The notes: generated by a model from the sequence alone, not told the origin. A stretch of DNA of 64,000 bases from UBA2266 sp964406945 (GCA_964406945.1 CAYOTO010000017.1:7382-71381); one strand, 5' to 3'. Counted from the first letter of the stretch, positions 8,383 to 16,694 are shown. Program-made: numbers and translations.

Positions 8383-8697
8383 CTAACGCTGGTTTTCACT
8401 AATTCGTTGAATCGAATCGATGTAGTGCTTCAGCAGCCAGAGCCGTTCCAAAAACTCCGGCCAGCCGCACGATGGAATGAACCCTTGCTTCAGACTCGGT
8501 CCCACCATCCCCGAAGTAGTAACATGAGGCTTCAACTCCCTCCAAACATCCGACCACGCCTTGTTTGCATCCCTCGATATCGACCCTGTAACTTTTAATA
8601 GATGCTCCAGGTTGCGAAGCGGGGTAAAAGGCACAATTTGGCCTTCATCTGCATGTTTTTGTTTTTCACTCGCCTGTTTACGCAATTCCACAGACAT
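8383..8697 (-). CDS. Unrecognised 104-residue protein upstream of gdhA
   Basis: Begins MSVELRKQASEKQKHADEGQ and is mainly helical and charged, with no signal peptide or membrane helix. The C-terminal half holds PSCGWPEFLERLWLLKHYID. AAGGAGA precedes the ATG at good spacing. It lies 81 bases upstream of gdhA on the same strand and could share its transcript. Its promoter region is shared with the divergent LuxR-type regulator and carries three dyads. No family is recognised; a link to nitrogen metabolism rests on position alone. Confidence 0.65.
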   Translation of the reverse strand: MSVELRKQASEKQKHADEGQIVPFTPLRNLEHLLKVTGSISRDANKAWSDVWRELKPHVTTSGMVGPSLKQGFIPSCGWPEFLERLWLLKHYIDSIQRISENQR

Positions 8698-8728
8698 CGG
8701 TAATCTCCTTCTATTCTATAGTTCGAAA

Positions 8729-8744
8729 ATGCCGCATACGGCAT
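8729..8744. promoter_or_regulatory. Palindrome near the start of the gdhA-side transcript
   Basis: ATGCCG-CATA-CGGCAT, perfect 6-bp arms, 32 bases before the minus-strand start codon. It lies next to a possible minus-strand -10 (TATAGA at 8714-8719). It is well placed for a repressor or activator site. Confidence 0.4.
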
Positions 8745-8792
8745 CCAACGCAGCTGCCAGCCCGACACAATGGAGAATAGCAGAATCTGCGC

Positions 8793-8845
8793 AAACCGCA
8801 CACGCAACTTAAACCCAGCTAATACCCATCAACCGTGTGCGGTTT
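8793..8845. promoter_or_regulatory. 12-bp perfect inverted repeat in the divergent control region
   Basis: AAACCGCACACG (8793-8804) and CGTGTGCGGTTT (8834-8845) are exact reverse complements 29 bases apart. The right arm runs into five T, so a hairpin terminator reading rightward is possible, but no gene reads into it. A paired operator between the LuxR-type gene and the gdhA-side gene is the simpler reading. Confidence 0.45.
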
Positions 8846-8915
8846 TTATCACACATAATGCACATATAATACACACCGCGTTTCCGGCTTTCACAGCGAG
8901 GTCTATAACCCACTC

Positions 8916-8952
8916 TTTTGCTAAGTATTTGCTCTGAAAATATTTAGCAAAA
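8916..8952. promoter_or_regulatory. 15-bp A/T-rich dyad upstream of the LuxR-type gene
   Basis: TTTTGCTAAGTATTT (8916-8930) and AAATATTTAGCAAAA (8938-8952) pair over 15 positions with one mismatch around a 7-nt loop. It lies about 110 bases before the regulator start and could be an autoregulatory operator or a leader hairpin. Confidence 0.45.
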
Positions 8953-9061
8953 GGCCGGTGAGACCGCTAATGTGCTTGATTATTCCCTGAGGTTTTGCGA
9001 TGCTGATTTACAGTGAGAACCAGGAAAGTTATCCTCATGTGCATTAAGTGGGTGTTCTGAA

Positions 9062-10084
9062 ATGACCAAAAAACCGACTCGTGCTGAACTGCAACTGCAG
9101 GTCGATTCGCTCCTGTCCCGTATAGCGGAACTCGAAGTCCGCTCGGCGCGCGGCCTGTCGCAGTCAGAGCTGGAGAGCGCGCTTCGTGAACGAGTGAAGG
9201 AATTGGATTGCCTCTATACGATTTCGGTCCTTCAGCAAACACACTTCCACTCGCGAGATCAGTTTCTGCAGAGCGTTGCAGACTGTTTGCCCAAGAGTTG
9301 GCAGCACCCCGAACACGCATGCGCAAGAGTTGTTTATCGCCAAAGAGCCTATGTTACAGAAGCATTCTCAGAGACGCCTTGGCGGATGAACGCCGATATT
9401 ACTGCCGACGGTGCCGTTGTTGGACAAGTAGAGGTTTTCTACAGAAAAGTGACCCTCACCACTGAGAACGGTCCGTTTCTGAAAGAAGAGTACGCACTTA
9501 TTCGTGCTGTCGCCGAGCACGTTGGCAGGGTCTTGATGCACATGAACGCCCGACAGGATCTGCGAAACGCTCATCGCACCATACAACTGGAACATCAAGC
9601 CTTACAGGAGAGCAACATCGCACTTCGGGCGGTTCTGTCCCGCCTCGAAGACGAAAAACAGGCTATCCGCGCCTCTGTTCTCGCCAATATCCAGAAAATC
9701 ATAATGCCGATTGTTTTCGAACTGGAACTGGAAGTGACCGGCCGCCAGCGGTCGTACGTCACTTTGCTTCGCCAGAGTCTGCAGGAAATCGCATCGCCAT
9801 TCTTGACCCAGATGGCGAAAGAGCACATGCAGCTTACGCCCGTCGAGATCGCTATTTGCACGATGATTCGCAACGGCCTCTCCAGCAAGGAAATCGCTCA
9901 GCTGCGGTGCATTTCTCCCGCCACCGTCAGACGCCACCGTGAGAATATCCGCCGCAAGCTCGGCTTGCGAAAACGAAAAGTAAATCTCGCGACGTATCTG
10001 CAGTCCTCCCGCGGATCCGGCTCATCCGACACCGACAACTTGCCCCGCCCACAAGACGCAGAAAGCCCGGACAAATCTGTCTGA
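9062..10084 (+). CDS. LuxR-type transcriptional regulator with coiled coil and sensor-like region
   Basis: 340 residues. The N-terminal coiled coil (~5-50) is followed by a region resembling a GAF sensor (~55-165), then a second coiled coil (~180-230). A LuxR-type helix-turn-helix lies at ~258-305: LTPVEIAICTMIRNGLSSKE, then ISPATVRRHRENIRRKLGL. No receiver domain or phospho-acceptor Asp is seen. It therefore probably senses a ligand or partner protein rather than a phosphate. It is transcribed away from the gdhA unit across a 364-base region carrying three dyads, making local or self regulation likely. The C-terminal tail is short and polar. Confidence 0.8.
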   Translation: MTKKPTRAELQLQVDSLLSRIAELEVRSARGLSQSELESALRERVKELDCLYTISVLQQTHFHSRDQFLQSVADCLPKSWQHPEHACARVVYRQRAYVTEAFSETPWRMNADITADGAVVGQVEVFYRKVTLTTENGPFLKEEYALIRAVAEHVGRVLMHMNARQDLRNAHRTIQLEHQALQESNIALRAVLSRLEDEKQAIRASVLANIQKIIMPIVFELELEVTGRQRSYVTLLRQSLQEIASPFLTQMAKEHMQLTPVEIAICTMIRNGLSSKEIAQLRCISPATVRRHRENIRRKLGLRKRKVNLATYLQSSRGSGSSDTDNLPRPQDAESPDKSV

Positions 10085-10125
10085 CGAAAAGCTGTGTCGA
10101 CAGCGAGGTGCTGCATAAGCTTTCG
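10085..10125. terminator. Hairpin between convergent genes
   Basis: CGAAAAGCT pairs with AGCTTTCG with one bulge, in the 43 bases between the regulator stop and the recJ stop. It could serve both transcripts; there is no clear T-run. Confidence 0.35.
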
Positions 10126-10127
10126 TA

Positions 10128-11918
10128 CTAGTCTTCGAACTGTATATCGGTCAGCACGAATTCAACGCTGGTATTGCCGTTATAATGATTGATGATGGGC
10201 TGATAAGCAATGCTGAAAAACTCGTTCTCCAGCACCTTTTTCTCCAGATTTCCCATCCGAAAACCTATGCAGCGGATCGCATTCGTATTGTCCGTAATAG
10301 CCAGCGCCAGATGATCGCCCCTGGCCCCGACTTTTCTCGGCGCCGACGCCAGCCGAACGCCCCTGGTCGCGAACATAGGCTCAGGATTGCCCTGTCCGAA
10401 AGGCCCCAGCATCTGCAGCTCGTTCACCACCTCCATCCGGAATTCCTTCAACTGAGCCGCCGCGTCTATATGCAGTTTCGACACGGTATCCGTCTTATCG
10501 AGGTGCTCGGCCGCATAAGCCTCGAACGCCTCGACGAAATCCTCGATCTTGTCGGTCCTGGCCGTAACGCCTGCCGCCATATCGTGTCCGCCGAACTTAA
10601 CCAGATGCTCACCGCAGGCCTTTATCGCATCCAGCAGGCAAAAGCCCGGAATGGACCTGCCCGAACCCGTGGCGGTTTCGCCGTCGTCGCCTACGCAAAG
10701 CAGTATCGTCGGACGATAGAATTTCTCCGCCACCCGCGTCGCAACCACCCCGATCACGCCGCTGTGCCAGCCTTCGCCGGCCAGAACAATGCTCTTTCTG
10801 TCCGGATGATTCAGACCGCTGGCAACCACCATTTCGCACGCCTGCTTGAATATCTTCTTCTCGCACTGCTGCCGGGCCGAGTTCTGGTCTTTGAGATATT
10901 CGGCAATCTGTCTCGAATGCACCGCGCTGTCGCTGGTCATCAACTCCACAGCCAGCCGGGCGTGTCCCATCCTGCCGGCCGCGTTGAGCATCGGCGCCAG
11001 CCGAAACCCGATATCCACGCTGTCAAGCCCCTTGCCGGCAAGCCCCGCCGTCTCGATCAGCGCCTGAATCCCCGGCAGCTCGCACTGCGGCAGGCTTTTT
11101 AGCCCGTAGCTGGTCAGAATCCGGTTCTCACCCCTCAAATCCACCACATCCGCGATCGTCCCCATCGCCGCCAGACTCGTCGCATCCAGCATGAACTGAC
11201 GCAGGTGCGGATCCAGCTTCGGCCCGGCCGTAAACTCATTCGCCAGCGCCCAGGCCAGCTTGAAAGCGACCATCGCCCCGGCCGAATCCTGGTTCGGATA
11301 ATCCTCATCCAGCGCCGGATGCACTATCGCCGCTGCTTCCGGCAGTTTCTCGCCCGGCGAGTGATGGTCGGTGATAATCACATCCACGCCCAGCTCGCCC
11401 GCTGTTCCGGCCGCTTCGACCGCCGTAATACCGCAATCGACCGTCAGCAGCAGTTGAGTACCGGCCTGGGCCAGCGATGCAACCGCATCCGCATTCAACC
11501 CGTACCCCTCGTCAACCCGGTGCGGTATGTAGTAATCGACCCGGGCACCCAGAATCGTCAGCAGCCGCCAGAGAATCGACAGCCCCGTTATCCCGTCCAC
11601 GTCGTAATCACCATAAATGGTGATCTTCTGCTTGTCTTTAATCGCCGATTTGAGCCTGGCAACCGCCTCCGTCGCCCCCGGCATCCGTTCGGGCTCGATC
11701 AGGTCGGTAAGTCTCGGCCGCAGAAACGCAGCCGCCTCCTTCAACTCGCTGACCGCGCGATTCAACAGCACCTGAGCCACAAGCGGCGAAACCTTCAGCT
11801 TCTTCGCCAGCTCATCACGGCGCTCGTCTGCGGCCCTGATTACCCATTGTCTGGTTTGCGCCACCGAACGAATCCGGCGGTTCCTGGAATTGCTTTGCGT
11901 CCCTGCTCTAGGCGGCAT
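10128..11918 (-). CDS. recJ: RecJ single-stranded-DNA 5'-3' exonuclease
   Basis: 596 residues, the usual RecJ size. DHH phosphoesterase motifs are present: ITIYGDYDVDGITGLSILWR (motif I, DYDVD), LLTVDCGITA, VDVIITDHHSPGEKLP (DHH) and the DHHA1 glycine motif KFGGHDMAAGVTA. The C-terminal OB-like domain follows (LQMLGPFGQGNPEPMF). RecJ degrades ssDNA in recombination, base-excision and mismatch repair. ATG 11918 has AGGACGAGG just upstream. A longer in-frame reading from a TTG at 12011 would run through a repeat-like segment and is not favoured. It lies last in a minus-strand group after an SDR gene, but with 270 bases between. Confidence 0.95.
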   Translation of the reverse strand: MPPRAGTQSNSRNRRIRSVAQTRQWVIRAADERRDELAKKLKVSPLVAQVLLNRAVSELKEAAAFLRPRLTDLIEPERMPGATEAVARLKSAIKDKQKITIYGDYDVDGITGLSILWRLLTILGARVDYYIPHRVDEGYGLNADAVASLAQAGTQLLLTVDCGITAVEAAGTAGELGVDVIITDHHSPGEKLPEAAAIVHPALDEDYPNQDSAGAMVAFKLAWALANEFTAGPKLDPHLRQFMLDATSLAAMGTIADVVDLRGENRILTSYGLKSLPQCELPGIQALIETAGLAGKGLDSVDIGFRLAPMLNAAGRMGHARLAVELMTSDSAVHSRQIAEYLKDQNSARQQCEKKIFKQACEMVVASGLNHPDRKSIVLAGEGWHSGVIGVVATRVAEKFYRPTILLCVGDDGETATGSGRSIPGFCLLDAIKACGEHLVKFGGHDMAAGVTARTDKIEDFVEAFEAYAAEHLDKTDTVSKLHIDAAAQLKEFRMEVVNELQMLGPFGQGNPEPMFATRGVRLASAPRKVGARGDHLALAITDNTNAIRCIGFRMGNLEKKVLENEFFSIAYQPIINHYNGNTSVEFVLTDIQFED

Positions 11919-11971
11919 GAAACCTCGTCCTGTTGCTGATATCTTGAATTGATAAACGTCTTCGAGCCCGT

Positions 11972-12000
11972 TGTCATCCTGAGGCGCAGCCGAAGGATCC
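11972..12000. repeat. Possible short interspersed repeat upstream of recJ
   Basis: A segment beginning TGTCATCCTGAGGCGCAGCC and ending AAGGATCC with 5-bp self-complementary ends (ATCCT/AGGAT). From memory, very similar sequences recur between genes in several bacterial genomes. Only one copy is seen here, so repeat status is inference. Confidence 0.3.
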
Positions 12001-12191
12001 GGGCTTCGCAAAGGATATCAGTTACGAACCCGCACCTGAATTCCTACTGATCCGACCCTGACATGCCGAAACACGATCATTCGGCAATGCAGTCTCTGCA
12101 ATGATTTTAGAACCTCTCTCTTATACCGCCGAACACCCCGTGATTTCAAGCCGGAACTGCTCGAAAGACGTGTTTAACGACCGAATTTACC

Positions 12192-12953
12192 TCAGGCCCG
12201 CATGTACAGACCGCCGTTGACCGCGATGTACTCGCCCGTAATGAACCCGGCCGCTTCGCCGGCCAGAAACAGTATCGCGTTTGCCACATCGCTGGCCGTG
12301 CCGTTTCGCCCCAGCGGCGTCTGCTCGGCGATCGCCTCCCACTTTTCTTTCGGGCTGAACCGCTCGTGAAATCGCGTAGTGATAAATCCCGGCAGCACAC
12401 TGTTTACACGAACTCCGTAAGCCGAGAATTCCTTTGCCATCGCAATTGTCATAGTCGCAACCGCCGCCTTGGCCGAAGCGTAAATACCCGAGCCGCCTCC
12501 GCCCCCGTTATGACCCGCCACCGAGCCAATATTCACGATATTGCCCCGGTTTTTCTTCAAATGCTTTATAGCAGCCTGCGATGCCAGAAAAGTGCTGCGA
12601 ACATTCGTAGCATAAATGTTCTCGTGATACTCCAGGCTGGCCTCTTCGAAGCTCTGCCGGTCGATAAGCGAACCGGCGTTGTTGACCAGCACGTCAATCC
12701 CCCCGGCCTTTTGCGCAAATTCGTCGACCATGGCCGAAACCTGCTCCTTATCCCGCATATCGGCCTTGAGAAGAATTCCGTCGCCGCTCTCCCGGACCTT
12801 CGCCAGCGTCTGTGCGGCTCCGTCTTTCGTGCGGAAGTAATGCACGCCGACAAAACAGCCCTGCCCGGCGAACCGGACCGCCGTTTCGGCGCCTATACCG
12901 CTGCTGGCTCCCGTAACCAGAACCCGTTTGTCCTTCAAGTCTTGATAGACCAT
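12192..12953 (-). CDS. SDR-family oxidoreductase (FabG-like)
   Basis: 253 residues of a classical short-chain dehydrogenase/reductase. Visible are the cofactor motif VTGASSGIGAE (TGxxxGxG), the DVLVNNAGS structural motif (NNAG), the catalytic Ser in NIGSVAGHNG and the YxxxK pair in GSGIYASAKAAVAT. The PG motif after the catalytic site (VLPGFITTR) is also present. These enzymes reduce or oxidise carbonyls with NAD(P); substrates range from 3-oxoacyl-ACP to sugars and cannot be fixed here. ATG 12953 is used. A TTG four codons upstream is possible, and neither has a strong ribosome site. It follows trxA by 48 bases and is probably co-transcribed with it. Confidence 0.85.
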   Translation of the reverse strand: MVYQDLKDKRVLVTGASSGIGAETAVRFAGQGCFVGVHYFRTKDGAAQTLAKVRESGDGILLKADMRDKEQVSAMVDEFAQKAGGIDVLVNNAGSLIDRQSFEEASLEYHENIYATNVRSTFLASQAAIKHLKKNRGNIVNIGSVAGHNGGGGGSGIYASAKAAVATMTIAMAKEFSAYGVRVNSVLPGFITTRFHERFSPKEKWEAIAEQTPLGRNGTASDVANAILFLAGEAAGFITGEYIAVNGGLYMRA

Positions 12954-13001
12954 CAGCGCCCCCAAATGCGTTTTGTAAATCTCAGATCAAGTGCGCCGCT
13001 C

Positions 13002-13328
13002 CTAGAGCAGTTCGTCGATCGCTTCCTTGATATCCTTCTTGCTGGTCAGGCCGACCCATTTTTTCGCAACCTGCCCGCCGTTGAAGAGAATAAGCGTCGG
13101 AATCGCACTTATGCCCAACTCCATCGCGCTGTCGCGCGCCTCGTCCGTATTGATCTTGCAGATCTTCGCCTTATCGCCGTATTCGCCGGCCACTTCCTCG
13201 ATAATCGGGGCTATCATCTTGCAAGGCCCGCACCACGGCGCCCAGAAATCAACCAGAACCGGAACATCGGAACCGTTCACCAGTTCGTCGAATTTTGCGT
13301 CGTCCAACTCGATTACGTTCTCAGCCAT
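13002..13328 (-). CDS. trxA: Thioredoxin
   Basis: 108 residues with the redox site WCGPC (C33, C36) in VLVDFWAPWCGPCKMIAP and the cis-Pro loop ISAIPTLILF. It is a cytoplasmic disulfide reductase, complete at normal length. AAAGGATTATTTG stands before the ATG. It lies directly downstream of trxB, its expected electron donor, but has its own promoter (13390-13418), so the pair are neighbours rather than a strict operon. An SDR gene follows closely. Confidence 0.95.
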   Translation of the reverse strand: MAENVIELDDAKFDELVNGSDVPVLVDFWAPWCGPCKMIAPIIEEVAGEYGDKAKICKINTDEARDSAMELGISAIPTLILFNGGQVAKKWVGLTSKKDIKEAIDELL

Positions 13329-13389
13329 CAAATAATCCTTTCCTGCAAAAAACGACAGCTTCCTGCCGCCTCAATATCAATACCCGACC

Positions 13390-13418
13390 ATCATAGGGCA
13401 ATTATCCGACCTGTTCAA
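13390..13418 (-). promoter_or_regulatory. Promoter for trxA
   Basis: On the minus strand TTGAAC, a 17-bp spacer, then TATGAT (5/6). It predicts a start near 13383 and a 55-nt leader. Confidence 0.55.
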
Positions 13419-13482
13419 CAAGAGAAATGCCCCGCCAAAGGCGATTCCACGATTTTGAGCTTTGCACTTTCAGTTTTCAACA

Positions 13483-14478
13483 TCACCATTCCATAGGATG
13501 CTCCGTTCCTTCGACAGGAACTCCCCACCACTGCGGATCCCTCATGTATTCCTTCAGCGCCATTGCCGCCACAACGCCATCCGCGACGGCCGTTACGAGC
13601 TGCATCGCCGCCCCGACCCGGCAATCACCGGCTACGAATACGCCCGGCATGCTCGTACGCAGATAGGCGCAGTCGCATTTTACGAACCCCGTATCGGTCA
13701 ATTCCACACTGTCCTTCAGAAATTGCGTGTTCGGAACCATACCCACGAAGATGAACACGCCGTCGCAGGGGTAATCCTCTTCAGCGCCGGTCTTGACGTT
13801 CTTCACGTGAACCGACTGTACCTTGCCCTCACCGGCGATCTCCGTAACTACTGTATCGTATTTCAGGATAAGGTTTGTGCCTTCTTCGGCCGCCTTGGCT
13901 CGAATCTCTTCCGCCAAAATTTTGGTCGCCCGGAACTCGTCGCGCCTGTGGCAGAGCGTAACCTTCTTTGCGTACTTGGTCAGATGCAGCGTTTCCTCCA
14001 CCGCCGTATTGCCGCCCCCGACGCTCACGACTTCCTTATCCTTAAAAAACGGCGCATCGCACGTTCCGCAGTAGCTCACACCGGCGCCGGCGCTGCGGAA
14101 TTCATCCTCGCCCGGAACGCCCAGCTTGCGGTAACTGCTGCCCGGACAAAGAATTACGACCCGCCCGACATAGCTTTCGTCCTCGCAGACGACTTTTATG
14201 TTGCCGTCGTCGAGCTTCTCCAGGCCGGTTACGTCGACGCTGCTCTCAATCTCGGCCCCGAAGTTCTGAACCTGCGTCATCATTTTCATGATCAGCCCGG
14301 CCCCGTCGATATTCTCGTAGCCCGGATAATTCTCGATCCGGTCGGTGGTCATGATCTGCCCGCCAGGCATATACTTCTCCAGCATCAGCGTCTTGAACCG
14401 GTCCCTGGCTGTGTACAATCCCGCACCCAGCCCCGCAGGCCCGGCCCCGACAATAATCACATCATAAATTTCATTCAT
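13483..14478 (-). CDS. trxB: Thioredoxin reductase
   Basis: A 331-residue FAD/NADPH enzyme that reduces thioredoxin. It has the FAD-binding motif VIIVGAGPAGLGAGLYTARD, the redox pair in SYCGTCDAPFF (CxxC), the NADPH motif VSVGGGNTAVEETL and the FAD end motif PGVFVAGDCRVGAAMQLVTA. The redox loop reads CGTC rather than the common CATC, a tolerated variant. ATG 14478 has GAAGGA upstream; a longer reading to 14535 adds an unrelated basic extension. A minus-strand promoter with a full TTGACA lies upstream. Confidence 0.95.
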   Translation of the reverse strand: MNEIYDVIIVGAGPAGLGAGLYTARDRFKTLMLEKYMPGGQIMTTDRIENYPGYENIDGAGLIMKMMTQVQNFGAEIESSVDVTGLEKLDDGNIKVVCEDESYVGRVVILCPGSSYRKLGVPGEDEFRSAGAGVSYCGTCDAPFFKDKEVVSVGGGNTAVEETLHLTKYAKKVTLCHRRDEFRATKILAEEIRAKAAEEGTNLILKYDTVVTEIAGEGKVQSVHVKNVKTGAEEDYPCDGVFIFVGMVPNTQFLKDSVELTDTGFVKCDCAYLRTSMPGVFVAGDCRVGAAMQLVTAVADGVVAAMALKEYMRDPQWWGVPVEGTEHPMEW

Positions 14479-14540
14479 AAAAGTCGATCCTTCGCCAAAA
14501 AGAGCAGCAAAACTACGCCCCCAACGCCAAAACACTCCCT

Positions 14541-14569
14541 AATTAACCCAAATCGCCGGATGCTGTCAA
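14541..14569 (-). promoter_or_regulatory. Probable promoter for trxB
   Basis: On the minus strand a perfect TTGACA, a 17-bp spacer and a weak -10, TTAATT. It lies 63 bases before the trxB start. Confidence 0.4.
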
Positions 14570-14616
14570 ACCCTTTAGATGCAAATCGTGGCAATGCTGA
14601 ACACTTGCCATTCGCG

Positions 14617-14643
14617 GGTAACCTGCGGTGGAACCGCAGGCTA
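14617..14643 (+). repeat. REP-like palindrome, left of the RAYT gene
   Basis: An imperfect palindrome whose arms are ACCTGCGGT and ACCGCAGG. The same 27-base unit occurs in inverted orientation at 15114-15140 with one difference. The transposase stop codon lies inside this copy. Confidence 0.7.
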
Positions 14644-15099
14644 TATATCTTTGTTGTGGCGCCGGACGTAGTCTATGCGTCGGTTTATTGCTTCGCGGTC
14701 AAAGCAGAACCTTTTATCGTATCCTCTGGTCCATATCTTGCCTCTTCTGCCGAGAGGCTTCAGAGCCTGTCTGGCCGCATTCTTGTAGTAAGCCGCGACC
14801 TTGTGGATGGGTAGTGGAGTATATCCAGCAACGATATGAACGTGCGTAGAATCCACCGCCAGTGCAAAGATTCGTTGTGCGAGCCTGTCCGCTTCGCCCA
14901 GAATTGCGTTACGCACGACCGCCTGCTCCCGGACCGAGAATGCGACTGCATCTTTGACCATACGCTCGCGATTATCCTGTTCGAGCGACTTTGCCTCACG
15001 CAGAACATCACCGCCTTTTACGACATATCCTCGATAATCCCCCTGCAACCACGTCCCATACGTAGTCCACGTAAGCATATACCCCAAAGTCTCCGCCAT
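14641..15099 (-). CDS. REP-associated tyrosine transposase (Y1_Tnp family)
   Basis: 152 residues. Features of the Y1/HUH nuclease fold are the N-terminal LTWTTYGTWLQGD, the HUH metal motif H86-V-H88 in STHVHIVAGYTP, and the catalytic Tyr in VAAYYKNAARQAL (Y104 or Y105). The C-terminal WTRGYDKRFCFD block is also seen in planctomycetal members. Such enzymes nick and rejoin single-stranded DNA at REP hairpins. Catalytic residues are intact, so the gene could be active. GGGAGC precedes the ATG. The flanking palindromes support a RAYT rather than an ordinary IS200 transposase. Confidence 0.85.
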   Translation of the reverse strand: MAETLGYMLTWTTYGTWLQGDYRGYVVKGGDVLREAKSLEQDNRERMVKDAVAFSVREQAVVRNAILGEADRLAQRIFALAVDSTHVHIVAGYTPLPIHKVAAYYKNAARQALKPLGRRGKIWTRGYDKRFCFDREAINRRIDYVRRHNKDI

Positions 15100-15113
15100 A
15101 TTTGCTCCCTAAT

Positions 15114-15140
15114 TAGCCTGCGGTTTCACCGCAGGTTACC
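15114..15140 (-). repeat. REP-like palindrome, right of the RAYT gene
   Basis: Inverted copy of the unit at 14617-14643, differing at one base in the loop. On the minus strand it is preceded by GTAG, a tetranucleotide often found next to REP palindromes. Confidence 0.7.
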
Positions 15141-15177
15141 TACGCAAACAAGTCACTCCCACACTTCCTTCGCCGAA

Positions 15178-16584
15178 TCACTCTCCAGCTTCCGTCTCAT
15201 CCTCCATATCCGGCGCCTGGAGCATTCTGGTCTTTTTTTCTACCATGTTAAGGCCTTCAATTTCGTCGCCGTTGCCCGTACCCAGTTCCGGAAACTTGCG
15301 TGCGGTTACCAGCACCCGCGATTCCAGCGAGCCCACGGCTTTATTGTACGCCTCTGTCGCCCGGTCGATGTTCTTGCCAACATCGTTAAAGTGCCTAGCC
15401 AGCGTGCGTATTCGCTCGTACAACTGCTTGCCCAGGTCGCTTATCGCCATCGCGTTCTTGGCGATCTGCTCCTGCTGCCAGCCGTACGCAACCGCCCGCA
15501 AAAGCGCAATCAGCGTCGTCGGCGTCGCGGGGATCACCTTCTTCTCGGCCCCGATCTCTATCAAAGACGGATCCTGCTCCAACGCCGCACTGAAGAACAT
15601 CTCGCCCGGCAGAAAAAGCACCACGAATTCCGGCGCCGGCTGAAACTGCGACCAGTAGCTCTTTGCCCCGAGGTTCTGAATGTGCGTACGCACCAGCCGA
15701 GCGTGGTCCCGTAGCTTCACGGCCTTGGCATCCTCATCCACCGCCTCGATCGCCTGCAGATAGCTCTCCAGCGGGGCCTTGGAATCGACCACGATCTGCC
15801 GGTCGTTGGGAAGGTTCACGATCATATCCGGCCTGGTCCGGCTGCCCTCGACGGTCGCCGTCTGCTGCTCGACAAAATCGCAGTGGGCCACCATACCCGC
15901 AATCTCGACCACCCGCCGAAGCTGAATTTCACCCCATCTGCCGCGAACGGACGGCCTGCGAAGCGCCGTCACCAGATTCGCCGTCTCCTTCTTCAGCTCC
16001 GCTTCGCTGGTCGCCAAATTCTTGATCTGCTCGGTCAGGCTCCCGAAATGCTCGGCCCGCTTCTTCTCGATCTCGCCCAGCTTGCCGTCCACGCTCTTGA
16101 GCGACTCCTTCAAAGGCTTGACCAGTTCATCTATCGCCTTCTGCCGCTTCGCCAGATCGGCCTGCGCACCCTCCTGAAACTTGCCGAGATTCTCCTTCGC
16201 CAGCTCCAGAAACTGCGTATTGCTCGATTTGAGCGCCTCGGCCGAGAGCGCCTTGAACGCATCCGAAAGCTTCTTCTGGGCATCATTCAACAGCGCCATC
16301 TTCTCTTCATACGACTTCTGCTGCTCGCTTAATCTGGTCGCCAGCGCAGCGGCTTCGGCCTGCAACTGCGAATACTCCCGCTGCAACTTAGCTGTCTGCT
16401 CCTCTCGCTGCCTGACCGCCGCTTCCAGTTCATCGACCCGCATACACCGCTGCTCGGCGGTAATCCGCTTCTCTGATTCGGCCCGCAACTGACCATCCAG
16501 CGAGCCGCACCTGCTGCGCATCAGCAGAAACACCGCCCCACCGCATACGATAGCACCCACCAGAAACGCCAATGCATATTCCAT
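15178..16584 (-). CDS. rmuC: RmuC-family DNA recombination protein
   Basis: 468 residues. An N-terminal membrane anchor (~3-22, ALAFLVGAIVCGGAVFLLM) is followed by a long coiled coil (~30-190). The RmuC nuclease-like domain follows: RRPSVRGRWGEIQLRRVVEI, then TRPDMIVNLPNDRQIVVDSK and VVLFLPGEMFFSAAL. In E. coli RmuC limits inversions at short inverted repeats. ATG 16584 has GGAGG 8 bases upstream. Its promoter is a perfect consensus. A REP element with inverted palindromes lies immediately downstream, which is curious given the known function, though adjacency alone proves nothing. Confidence 0.9.
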   Translation of the reverse strand: MEYALAFLVGAIVCGGAVFLLMRSRCGSLDGQLRAESEKRITAEQRCMRVDELEAAVRQREEQTAKLQREYSQLQAEAAALATRLSEQQKSYEEKMALLNDAQKKLSDAFKALSAEALKSSNTQFLELAKENLGKFQEGAQADLAKRQKAIDELVKPLKESLKSVDGKLGEIEKKRAEHFGSLTEQIKNLATSEAELKKETANLVTALRRPSVRGRWGEIQLRRVVEIAGMVAHCDFVEQQTATVEGSRTRPDMIVNLPNDRQIVVDSKAPLESYLQAIEAVDEDAKAVKLRDHARLVRTHIQNLGAKSYWSQFQPAPEFVVLFLPGEMFFSAALEQDPSLIEIGAEKKVIPATPTTLIALLRAVAYGWQQEQIAKNAMAISDLGKQLYERIRTLARHFNDVGKNIDRATEAYNKAVGSLESRVLVTARKFPELGTGNGDEIEGLNMVEKKTRMLQAPDMEDETEAGE

Positions 16585-16636
16585 AATCCTGACCTCCAAC
16601 CGCTGCCGCGAAAAGAAAAATAGAGAAGCGACACGT

Positions 16637-16665
16637 ATTATACCTTCTGGCGTCTGCCCTGTCAA
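16637..16665 (-). promoter_or_regulatory. Perfect consensus sigma70-type promoter for rmuC
   Basis: On the minus strand TTGACA, a 17-bp spacer and TATAAT, 12 of 12 matches. The predicted start near 16630 leaves a ~46-nt leader containing the GGAGG ribosome site. Its -35 overlaps the -35 of the divergent promoter. Confidence 0.75.
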
Positions 16666-16688
16666 AATCGCCGCTGCTGTGGTAAAAT
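16659..16688 (+). promoter_or_regulatory. Promoter for a probably leaderless mRNA
   Basis: CTGTCA, an 18-bp spacer, then TAAAAT ending six bases before the ATG at 16695. Transcription would start at or next to the start codon. No ribosome site is visible. Confidence 0.45.
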
Positions 16689-16694
16689 GCGGGT

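Larger units (their letters stand above)
14617..15140 (-). mobile_element. RAYT/REP element (single-copy IS200-like unit)
   Basis: A Y1-type HUH transposase gene flanked at both ends by 27-base palindromic units in inverted orientation, 26 of 27 bases identical. This is the layout of REP-associated tyrosine transposases, thought to spread REP sequences. The element sits between trxB and rmuC and breaks no visible gene. Confidence 0.65.
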
